Source: Antedon mediterranea (Eukaryota; Echinodermata; Crinoidea; Comatulida; Antedonidae). From it: a stretch of DNA of 64,000 nt. The DNA lies in NCBI RefSeq assembly GCF_964355755.1, contig NC_092670.1:14385201-14449200 (forward strand), written 5' to 3'. Position 1 is the first letter of the stretch. Every line of letters starts with the position of its first letter. The position numbers were made by a program, and so were the translations under genes. Shown here one piece after another: positions 1-12,200 of the stretch. The notes under the pieces were generated by a model. The model was given only the letters and a program-made list of their open reading frames with translations, was not told the DNA's origin and made no database searches.

Positions 1-243
1 ATATCATCAACTGCCCAGTGAAAATTATTATTGTTAACACAACAACTGGCGAGGCATTTGCAATCAATATCACATGGTTTGAACCGTCAGCTACTGATAA
101 CTCTGGAGAGACGCTTGTACCAGTATCAGACTACACTTCTGGTGATAATATGTTTGCAATTGGCAACACAACAGTTCAGTACAATGTCTCAGATTCAGCT
201 GGTAACTTTAATGATAGCTGCAGTTTTGTTATCACTGTTGGAG
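1..243 (+). CDS. Exon 1, HYR domain (5' part cut by window edge)
   Basis: Open from position 3 in frame (IINCPVK). Contains INCP, the ITWFEPSATDNSG core, the SGDNMFAIG turn, SAGN and the second Cys in DSCSF, and ends VG at phase 1 before GTAAGA. The first few codons lie outside the window. Confidence 0.85.
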
Positions 244-3200
244 GTAAGACAACTGTACCTCGTTGTTGGAAATTAAAATTGAGCTACAGTAATATTATAT
301 CAAATATAATTTATTTATACCTTTTATTTATGTTGTGAATAGATAATGAAAGTCCAATGATTGACTGCCCAACAAATGTCACTTCAAACAATTACATCGG
401 AGAAGGGTATGGACTAGTAAATATTAGTACAGATGAAGGAAGTCCAAATGCCACTGTTACCTGGGATCCTCCTGTGACAAGTGACAATAGTAATGGAACA
501 GTGACTGTAGTTTCATCACCATTTGAGTCAGGTGACATGATACCAATTGGTACTCACATAATCACTTTCACATCAACTGATCCTTATGGAAATAGTGACA
601 CCTGTGTCTTTGGCCTCAAGGTTGAAGGTAAATTATAAAAATATTTTTTAATTTGAACAATTTAGAAATGCAGAAACAAATTGCTATGAAAATTTTTACC
701 AATTGATCCAAATATGAGTTGGTTTAGGTGTTTTTTTATTTAACCTTTTACTGATGATCATGTACTCCATATATGGGTATGAGTTTTGTCAAAATTAGAA
801 TTGATTGGTTGAGATTTCATAATGCATAATTGCTCTGTACAACATAAAATCTATTACTGTATTTGTATTCGTATATTCACTATGTGGGTTCACTATCTGG
901 GTGTTTAGCGTAGTAAAAAAAGGACTTTTCATTCATTGTTGTATTTATATATTTTGATTAAATAAGGTTTGATTATAATATATTCTCACATATTTCCTCA
1001 TTTTCCAATTTATCTTATTCGCAGATGACAACAATATTTTCTTTTCTCACAAAAATGTAAACACTCTTGTTAATGTTAATTCTGAGCTTGATAGAGTTTC
1101 TTTAGGTTTACACATCTAAAACTAACTTCATCTACTTTACACAAAAGAACAACCGTAACAATACTTTTCCTTTTGATATTATAACCGATGGAAACCCAAT
1201 AGAAAAAGGAAACAATTTAAAATTTCTTTAGGTTCAAATTCAAATTGATTCAAAATTGAACTGGCAAACACACATTGCGATTACTAATAAAACAGTGTCT
1301 AAAAATGTTGGTGTTTTAAGTAAATTAAAATATATTCTTCCATACAATATTTTATTTTTGCTTTACAACACTCTCATTTTACCATACTTAACATACTGTA
1401 ATATTGCTTGGGCTTCAATTTCTAACAACATTTTGCAGACTGATCCTTGGACTATTCCATCAACATCCAAAATTCACTGTCTCTTTAAGCTTCAAAAGAA
1501 GGCTCTAAGGATTGGCACTGGAGCAACCCCAAGATCCCATACAAGGCAATTATTCCATCAGCTAAACACTTTAAACATATTCGATATTAACAAACTGCAA
1601 ACTCTTGTATTTATGTTTCATGTTATTAATAACCAAAACTCCCTTCTCATTTTAACTCGTTGTTTACAATGTTTAGTCAGCTTCATCCTTATAAGACCAG
1701 GTCATCTACCCGGAAACATTCTATTTATGAAAAGTACACTATAGCCCTCAGGAAAAATTCTTTCATTTTTAACGGACCATTTTTATGAAATAATTTAACT
1801 TTAAACATTAGATTATCACGAACATTACTTTCCTTTTTTTTTAAATACAAACAGTTCTTAATCCATCAATATTCTTTAGATAGTTAATAAGTTTGTTACT
1901 ATGGAATTTATTTCTTACTTTTCCTTCTATTTATATTCAATCAAATCTGTTTGGCTTTTTTGTTCTTTTTTTTAGAAAGCAATTTACGTTACCATGTACA
2001 ATGTGATGTATTATGCCATTATGTCAACGTTCACAAAGACAAAAGCCATTCAAAACAAAGATTTAAATAAAAAATATTCCCTCCAAAATTACAAGTCGCC
2101 GATTTTGTTACGGTTGCAATGTGATTAGTGACGATAGTGTGTTCACGTTTAATTTATTTTTTCGCTAAGACTATTACAAAACTCGTGTTCATCATTCGTC
2201 GTATAGCCAAATTCGTGAATGTGGGAACCGGTCGTTCCACTGTGGTGTCATTTGTCGATTTTTGATCTTAGTATTGCTACCCATATCGATTGTTATTATC
2301 GTTGTTGTTTTATACTATTAATAATAAGAGGCCCTTGGTGGCCACTTGCGTCCCAAAATGTCCCAAAAAAAAAAATACTGATAGCAGTAATGACAAGAAC
2401 CTAAAATAATTATACTAATAATAATTAACGTTCTATATTTTATTATTAATCATTATTAAATACGCCCAAGACGTATTCAGTTTGTACATATTATCTAAGA
2501 TCTTCTTAGACATAATATAAAGTTACTAATAATAATAATAATTTTATTGTTTCTCTTTATATAACAGAGGCACAATTCTCAAGAGATGTGCAACAAAATA
2601 AAATAAATACACTAGGTTATAAAAATACATTCAATACATTTGAGCGAAAAGTAAAAGATTGTGTTATGGAAGGATATTATAAATTTCGTTGCGTTACTAG
2701 AGGGCGCTATTAGTTTTAAACGAACTGAACAATAGAATATCCCAAAATCCGATTAGAGTTTCTTTAATTAGTGTTTCGATAATTTCTTTTCGTTTGTATG
2801 GTAATATTTAGTATATTTACTTTAAGCTTAGTTTACTTTAACCATTTGAACTGTTTGCAGGCTTCTTAACACATTTTAAAGAATAAATAAGCGATTTTAA
2901 AGGCCGCACCAGTTTTGGCCTAGCCGGACCTGTTTTAGCGGCTGTTCAACGCCAAAATCGATCCGATCCCAATTATCTCTTAAACCATAAAGAAATTGGT
3001 ATAAGAATGTATTAAACACGAATATAAACATGACCCCAACAATTCAGAATAATGTATTTGATTTGTCTTTGGGGTCAAGGTAAAATGTCATTCCAGTATG
3101 ACATCTAAAATATGCTAATTATCTTTTAATCCAATAGGTATTTTGAATAAGAATGTACAAGTACAAATATAAACATGACCCTTAAGATTCAGAATAGCAC

Positions 3201-6200
3201 ATTTGATTTTTCAAATTATCCTTTAAATCAATTTGCATAGTAGTCTTACTATAACTACTAAAACATAGCATATACAGTACAGACATTGTAGCAGATTGAT
3301 GTCTGCACACTGCGCCCACACCCCTCCCACCCAGAGATTACTATACTAGGTCAATGATTTTACCTTAAACATTTTGAAAAAATTGAATATTATAACTACT
3401 AAATTTACATAGGATCAGTATAGCTTATTCTAGATAATACCTTTACTTTTAACATTTAGCCCTACCTACTTTAGTAGGCCTACGAAGCTTAGTGAGAATT
3501 CAGTAAAATTACGTCAGAGTAGACCAAAAAACGTAGCTTTCTGATAATTAGGTGATCATTTAGAATGAAATGATCACCTATTGTTATTGTACTTACATTA
3601 AAATATTCTTCCTCTTTCTGTACACTTTTTGTGTAACAAATATCTCAAAAAGTTAAATGTCAATGGATTACCAAAATTTCACAATGTCTTTCAAATACTG
3701 TAACTTAATCCTAATAAGCTTTTCAGCGTGATCACTCATCCGTGACGTCATTTATACGCGATTTTGTGAAATCACATTATTATTATCAATGATATCTCCA
3801 TAATTCATTATCACATATTAATAAAATTCACTACACGTAAACTTCAGGTCAAGTGTCAAAATATTAGCAAATAAAAACGCATGTGGGGTCATGCGCATGA
3901 AATCGCGCGTTAACAATTTAAAAAGCTCAAAATTACGTTTTGATCAATTTAGAGCATGAATTAGGCCATTTGCGTGTTAAAAAATTACTGCGCAAAAACA
4001 CGTTTTTGCGCGTGCGTACATAGAAAGCATAAAAAAATACAAATTTTTGTACAAACTGCATTCTACTCATCTTCCTTGGTACATCCACCAAATTTTAGTC
4101 ATTTCAACTTAAAATAGTGCTATACGAGCACGTTAAAAATGACAAAATGCGCACATTAATTGTAAAAATTAAATGAAAATAATTTTTCAGAATACATGGT
4201 GACCCCCAATTTCTTTAACTTATTATGGAATCCAATGAGTTGTAGATATAAATGTATATACACATTAGACGTACAAAATGGTATGACGTCATCATTTGGC
4301 CACATGAATTTTTAAAATAGGGGTTTTTCCCCTTTTGTCATAGACCACCATATTAAACAGAGCGCAACTCGCTTATCTGTGATCAATTTTCTTTTAATTT
4401 TTAATACATTCTACCTCAATCAATTATGTTACTTATGAGTTGCCAATATTTTCTTTTGGATGACGTCATCACGTCTTAAAATTTAAATAACGGTGGTTAT
4501 GTAATTTCACCTACCGTATATTTGAATACCTTACAGCTCTTCTGAATTAAAGTTGACCTCGATGTTTATAACTTAGTATGATAGCTGGTGAAGTAGATAT
4601 GAATTCATATAAAAATTAAGCCTATCGGATGTTGTGACGTTATCATATGGCCAGCTGAAGTTAAAAAGTAGTTTTTTCATCTCTTTAGTCAAAGTTATAC
4701 AATTTTTAAAGAGCGCGCACGGCCCTTCTACGTGCCAAATTTTCTTCCAATTGTTATATTTTATTGCTCAATTCATTATCTTTCAATATTGTTATCCACA
4801 AGTTTTTTTTGATAATGTCATCAGTGTCAAAAACTTAGAACATGATGTGTGTCCATAATTTCACCAATGCTACACTGTACAAGATATACAGTATATACTG
4901 TACATAACGTATATGGCATATAATAGGCACAACTCAGCACTATATAGGCATATAAGGCCTAAAAAAAAAAATTGTTTGTTTGCTGTCAAGTTTTTTTTTT
5001 TTGGTAGGTGGGAAAAAGTTTTTTTTTAGGCTATCGCTCTTAGGCTATCGCTCTCTGTAGAGCGATAGCCTATTGTTATTGTCAGAGATTTCATTTTTTC
5101 TGCTCATTTTTTGTTGGTCGCATATCTCAAAAATGGCAATAGCAGTTATGTTGTAACTTGGCCAGCAGATGCACGTATATATGTAGTTGTGCAACAAACT
5201 TTGGTTTAATGAAAATATGGCCGCGTAGCGTAACTACGCGCGATTTTCTGAAATTCTTAGATTGACTATAACTTGAAAACCAATAGCTATTTTTAAATAC
5301 CACTTGACACACGTATGCTTCATGTCAAGGGTCATCTTCCTGTATCATCAGCAAAATTTTGAACATTGGTCAAATCGCGCGTACGCGCGCTTTGAAAGTT
5401 AAAAATGCTCAAAATCAATTTCTAATTAACTTTCTACACGTTTCAGGACATTTTAAGCATTTCACATTTTTCAAAAAAATTTGCGTTGCGCGCGCGCTAT
5501 TGCGCACTTCGCTCGTACGCAGCCTAGAAAGCCCGTTTTTGCGCTTGATTATTGTTTTTCATAGTTTTATGATATATTTCTTTCATATTTGATGAATTAT
5601 GAATGCAAAATAATGACACACGTGCACGTCAAACTTTAAAAATCGTGCGCTTGAAAATTGGTAATTTTATGCAAATTTGTGTAAAAATATGCCTATTTTG
5701 AATCGATTATAGCTCTCCGGGATGTCTGGTGACCCCCAATTCTTTTAACCTAATATGTAAGCAGATATATTGTAGATATGAATTCATGCAAAATTTTTAC
5801 CTCTGGGCTGTTGTGACGTCATCGTATGGCCACACAAATGTAAAATATAGGGATTTTGTCTCTTTCGACACAGTTCGTCACATTCAATAGAGCGCATACC
5901 GCGTAAACGTTATCAATTTTCTTCCAATTTTCAATATTTTATTACTAAAATAATTCCTTTTTAGACTTATGAACTTTTTTTTTTAATTTGAAAAGGTCAT
6001 CATTTTCAAACAATTGAATAAACGTGAGTGGTGTAAAATATAGAAAATAACCGTCAACTAAACCGTTTACAATGCTAATACCGTCAACTGTTGACACTTA
6101 TTAAACGATTTTGATGTATTCCAGCTGTTCTTTACAATCGTTGTAGTGCAGCCTATTGTAGACTAAGCATAATAAATAACATGTGCGTGTTACGATGCGT

Positions 6201-9200
6201 TGGGCGATAGCCTAACTCGTCAACGTGACGAGTTCAAATCTAGTTTTTTTTTTTTTATGTTAATTTCTCTGTTAATTGCTCGCGAATTTGAGAGTAACAA
6301 AACACACTGAATAAAACAACGAGCTCAAACATCTATTCATATTGCATAATTTGTTTCACACTTTAATTCTGTTTTGGGCGCGTTAGGCCCCGTGTCTAAA
6401 CTAGCCTAGGCTAGGCCTACTACTACAAAGTAGGTCGTTGTTAGCAGGCCTAATTAAATATTTTAATTTTTAGAAGTTAGTGTACCGTATATTTCGGTGT
6501 ATAAGTCGCACCTGTGTATAATAAGACGCACCCGACCCCTAACTGAGAGTAAAATATCGGTATTTTGTATATCGTTGATGTATAAGACGGCCGCGCCCAG
6601 CCTCAACAAGAAGGGAAGTCCCCCATTCCGTCAGTTGTTTCTAACTTGTTATGAATGAGTTTCGCACCCGCAACATCGAGTGCATGACCGCCGTGTGTGT
6701 GGGCTAGCCTCGCTCGATCCTTTTATCGAGAGGCGCGCGCAAGTTTTCACGGACAATCGTATTCGAGTGTGTACGCTAGGTCTATGCTATAATCAACTGG
6801 AGAATATACTAGTCGAATACTGTGTACACAATGTGGTTGCCAAGAAGGGCTTGCTCGCGCTGGGGGTATGACCAAAGATTATATAGCGCCGCAATCTTTG
6901 GTATGACGGTCGTGCGTATAACTATAATACTATTCCAATCGTAAACGTCGTTTTCAAATGAAATTTTATCGGAGCGCCTAAAACAGCTCCATAATGAACA
7001 AATCTTTTCATCATATTTAGTACAAAATCACGCTAAAATGCCTTGAAAACTAGCAGGTTGCTGTTACGCTAGTACACTGTAGCTAGGCTAGGCCTACTCT
7101 TTAGACTTTAGTAATACTAATAGGCCTAGGCCTAGGCCTTACCTTAAAAAGCCCAGGCCTAGCCAACGAGGTGGCGATATCTGTGTTGAGGCATTTATGT
7201 TCGGTGTATGAGACGCACCCTTAATTTAGAGGTTAAATTTGCGTGTCAAAAGTGCGATTATACACCGAAATATACGCTACGTTATTATTTTTATTGTTTC
7301 ATCCTCGCACACTCGATTTTTACACCTTTTCGGCCAAAAAAAATCATTAAAAAAACTTTTTTTTAAAAAGCGCCCTCAACGTAAAAAAAAACCTTTTTCT
7401 TATTTCCGCCCCAAATTTTTGGCGAAATTAGGGGCGGCAGATGACAGCCCTACGGTAATTGGATGGCATACATCAACATTTTCTGATTGTATGTTAACAT
7501 ACGTGCATGTTTAAAAAATATTAATGTCAATAAAATTATAAAAATGATCACCTATAATTCGTCAAAGTGACGAATTAAATTCAAGTTAGTAATTTAAATT
7601 ATCTATAATTTTTTTTTAAATCAAATTAACTACAAATAAACTAAGCAACAACAGTTGCAAAGAACTAGTTTTGTTAAAGTATACTTTAGTAAGTATCACA
7701 ATGACTTACTGTCTTACTGTATTCATTACATTCTGGATTAAAGCATCATTTTGCTAATAAAAATTATTTAATCCTAATAATATATACTGATACTTTAAAA
7801 TGTTTGTGTTTAGATAAATTTTAATATACACTAAGGGTATTTAAATAGTATATGAATACAAACTTAACTTTTTTTTAATGGCTGGATTTTTTTAAAATTT
7901 TCATCCATCTCAAACTGAAAAATGTAGGGTGTTACGAAAGTTTCTATTTTTTTAAATGTATCTCTATATTTTCTGTATTTGTGTCATTTGAGAGCAGAGG
8001 ACTCGTTCTTTACTAAAGTAAACTATAGACACTTGTTCTAAAGATCTTTAGTTCACATAGTATTCTTAATACACAGAATATGTCATCTTTCACTACCACT
8101 TTGGTTAGTACAACTTTTCCCAATGTTAGGATCAGGTTTTACTGTTTAAAAAGTGGTTGGTTACTGTTTGAACCACATGACCTCCATTTTCACAGTTACA
8201 AATTTGTTTTGAAGAGGGTAAAGGTGTTTCCACACTTTCCCATAATTTCAATTGAAACACTTCGCACAACCAGCCAGGATTGACAGTTTTCGTGTTTAAG
8301 ACATATTTTAGAATAGTGTAATATAATCTAAAACAAAAAAAACCAAATATAATAAAATATAATTCCTTACAATTAAAACACCTTTTCTAATATTCTCATC
8401 CCTGAAGTTAACTCAAATGAGCTTTTCTAAATAGATATGATTTGTTCATAGGTACATCATCCAAATTCAAATGAATTCACTTCATAATTAGAGTATTTTA
8501 TATTGTAAGATAATGACATTTTATCTTGACCCTAAATACAAATCAAATGCAAATCAAAGGACATATTATATTTCTATTAAATACATTCTTGTTCAAAATA
8601 CCTGATGTTTTAAGAGATAATTAGCCTATTTTATATGGCATAATTAGATGACATTTGACTTTGACACCTAATACAACTCAATTGCATCATTCTGAATATT
8701 TAGGGTCATATTTATATTAAATACATTCTTGTTAAAAATACCTGATGTTTTGAGAGATAATTAGCCTATTTTATATGGCATAATTAGATGACATTTCACT
8801 TTGACACCTAATACAACTCAATTGCATCATTCTGAATATTTAGGGTCATATTTATATTAAATACATTCTTGTTAAAATACCTGATGTTTTGAGAGTTATT
8901 TTAAAATTTTGTAATTAGGTGACCTTTTAAACCTTGAACCCTAATACAACTCAATTACATTATTCTAAACCTTTATAATTGTCATGTTTATATTTGTACA
9001 TTGTAGTTATACATTCTTATTCAAAATACTGGAAAATAATGGATTAAGAGATAGTAAGCATATTTTAGAGGCCATTGGAATGACCTTTGACCTTCACCCC
9101 AAAGACAAATCAAATATATTATTTTGAATCTTTAGGGTCACATTTATATTTGTACTTGTACATTCTTATTCAAAATACCTATATGGATTAAAAGATAATT

Positions 9201-12200
9201 AGCATATTTTAGATGTCATACTGGAATGACATTTTACCTTGACCCCAAAGACAAATCAAATATATTTTTTATAATCTTTGGGGTCATATTTATATTTGTG
9301 TTCAATACATTCTTATACCAAATTCTTTATGGTTTAAGAGATAAATGGCATGTTTTAGATGTCATACTGGAATGACCTTTAACCTTGACCCCAAAAACAA
9401 ATCAAATATATTATTCTGAATTTTTGGGGTCATGTTTATATTTGTGTTCAATACATTCTTATACCAAATTCTTTATGGTTTAAGAGATAATTTGGATCAA
9501 AGTTGTAAAATGGCAGCCATTTTTATTTTATGCAAATTAGGTAATTTATATTAATGGTCAGATCATGGTAGATTTTGGATATGATAATATCTACATATAG
9601 TTGAGCATGTTTCAGCAAAAAAACAAACTGTTGCAATTTGTTTGACTGAAAAGTCTATTTCCACTCATCTAATAATAAGATGTGCCAAGATTATTATTTC
9701 TTTTTAAAGTATTATCTTCAGATTTCCTCTTCATTCTAATATGAATTTCAAATATTTATTATTGATGATTAATTTCAACATAACTTTACTAAAATTAATA
9801 CTACATTAATTATTTTGTAGATACCAGCTTTGTAGTAAAAAAAGTATAATGATTTGTTATGTAAGAAACATTTCTTCATATATTATAATCAAGAATAAGA
9901 CCATTACTCTTTGCTAAATTGTTTGCTAAATTCTACCAAAAATTGTATAGAGGTTGTAATTCTTGTATCTGTTTTGTTATTGAATAGATGATGATGTTGA
10001 TCCTGACATAGAATACCCACCTGATGGTATTACCAGGGAGATCTCCCTGGTATTACTAACCCCTTCCTTTTTGTATTATTAGATAATGAGGATCCAGTCT
10101 TGGGTTGTCCACCAAATATTAATACTACTACAGCAGATGGATCAAATCAAGCGTTCAATGTCAACTGGACTGATCCAACAGTAATTGACAATTCTGGTGC
10201 GAATATAACACTAACATCAAATTACAGTTCTGGAAGCAATGTATTTTACGATGGCAGCACTGATGTTATATATGATGCAGTTGATAGTTCGGGCAATGTA
10301 GCAACGTGTAAATTTACAGTTACTGTTACTGGTAAGCATAATCCAGCCTTGTTATTGTTTTAAGATTTAATGATGATCCCAATCTTTAATTAAAAACTTA
10401 AGACCTGGAATTGCACAGCTGAAGTGAGTTTTTGTTGTTAGCTATATTTAAGTTTGTAAATGTCATTGTATTTAATTGTTACTGTTTTTTTTATTGTATA
10501 ATTGTTTGTAATACATTTTATTTGTTACATTTTTTTTAATTCTTAGATATAGAGCCACCGCTTTTGATAAACTGCCCAAATGACATAGTTCTTGCAACTG
10601 ATCTTGGCCTTCCAACCCTCAACTATAGCTGGATAGAACCAACAGCGACAGACAATGTTGATACGAGTCCTATGATTTCATCTGATATTGATGCTCCTTA
10701 TGTATTCAATATCAGCGTATATGTTATCACGTTTACAGCTACAGATGATTCTGGCAACGAGGCAATGTGCAATTTTACATTAGAGGTCAAAGGTGATCAA
10801 ATTGTTGTTCATGAAACAAAATAAAATCTTTTGTAAAATAATTACATTATTATCATTGCTTATTAGTATCTACAGTTTATTCTCCATCTTCTACATTATC
10901 ATATACCCCTTTTTGTGTTTTTGTCATACATTACAAAAACTCTTATTTTATTATAGATAATGAGGCACCATCTTTCAATGGTACCTGCCCATCCAGCCCA
11001 TTGAAAGTACCGACTGATCCTCCAGACGATGGAAGGCCATTTGGTGAAATGTTTGCAACCGTGACCTGGACAATTCCAACAGCAACTGACAATGTAGGTG
11101 TTGTGATGGTAACAAACAACACTTATCCAGGATCTCAAGTTTATTTCAATATATTAACTGAGTATGACCTGAATGTGACGTATGTAGCAGAAGATGATGC
11201 AGGAAAGAGTGCGATATGTTCCTTTTTAGTCAAGGTTGTTGGTAAGGATTGATCGATTTAATTCTTTCATTTCACATGCTCACATTGAAATAAGGAACAT
11301 GATAGATGATCGCTTGACTTCCAGCCAAACAAACATTTGTAAACTAAAATAATGGAACTAATTAAGTCACATACTTTCAAACTCTTGCCTGACCAACTTG
11401 AGCAATTGAATCTTATATTCCATCACTGTACATTAATAAGGTAATACTGAATGATTCTATTTCATTCGTAATTAACTTTACTATAAAAAGTAAAGAAGCT
11501 TGTCAAACAATACGTAGCCATTACCAAAGTCAACAGGTAGCAAAGCAGGGGGTCAGGGAGATTCTCACTAACATGTGGTTTACAAACAATAATGATACGG
11601 AACCTAATTGAACAAGAACTCACAGCATAACCAAGATGTTAGACGATCTACTCACTAAACAATTAACATCCATAATAAATGAAATTAAAAGGGGAATTGA
11701 TGAAATAGATACCAATTTTGTAATCTTCGTAAAACGAATATGGATCTAGAAGAAAAGCTTACGGACTTGTTGACAACCTCGAACAATATTGCCGTAGAAA
11801 CAACCTACAAGTTTTCTGAATAAAAGAACAAAACAGCAAAACTTTATTCTTTGGTGTTAATATTCAGGAAAACCTGAAATGGGATATCCGTCTGTTCTAA
11901 AAATATTCCAAATACCATAAACAAACGTATCCTTCTTTTACTCTACTATTCCCTAATTACCTCATTTACTTTACTGCAATGTTATATGGGCCTCTGACTA
12001 TTCCGTGTAATGTCAATAAAATTAAGTTACTACTGAAATGTATTATACAATCTTTTATTTAAACAAATGACACTATTACAATTTTTTCCAGGTTCCATCT
12101 TTTATGTTCCAATTGTTTCATAGGAGTCAAGTCAAAGGAACCCTCATATAATTTACATAGCAATTCTTGCAATTTTAATGTATATATTTCTTTATTCGAT

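Larger units (their letters stand above)
3549..7585 (+). mobile_element. Helitron-like non-autonomous element A (interrupted)
   Basis: The left end is a perfect hairpin, 13-bp arms 3549-3561 and 3568-3580 (TAGGTGATCATTT / complement), followed by TTGTTATTGT. The right end repeats TGATCACCTA (7545-7554) and is followed by a 9-bp stem hairpin, AATTCGTCA (7556-7564) / TGACGAATT (7568-7576). A subterminal 3' hairpin is a Helitron/Helentron hallmark. The CTRR terminus is not intact. Internal motifs (TGACGTCATC...GGCCACA) recur in element B, which lies inside it. No Rep/helicase ORF is visible. Confidence 0.5.
628..9987. other. Long intron (9.4 kb) made largely of transposable elements
   Basis: Separates exon 2 from exons 2a/3. 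Contains a LINE 3' fragment (about 1020-1790), a left inverted copy of a 145-bp repeat (2971-3260), two nested Helitron-like elements (3549 to about 7585, and 5027-6243), a TIR element (6485-7277) and a seven-unit tandem array (about 8510-9510). I see no HYR exon in it. The stretches 1800-2960, 7590-8500 and 9520-9980 hold nothing I recognise. Confidence 0.6.

Noticed and set aside
7239-7514. Open frame of 91 codons with Lys-rich end
   Set aside because: It overlaps the end of the TIR element and runs of A; low complexity and no recognisable domain.
8080-8283. Open frame of 67 codons in the long intron
   Set aside because: No homology recognised, no splice or neighbour support.
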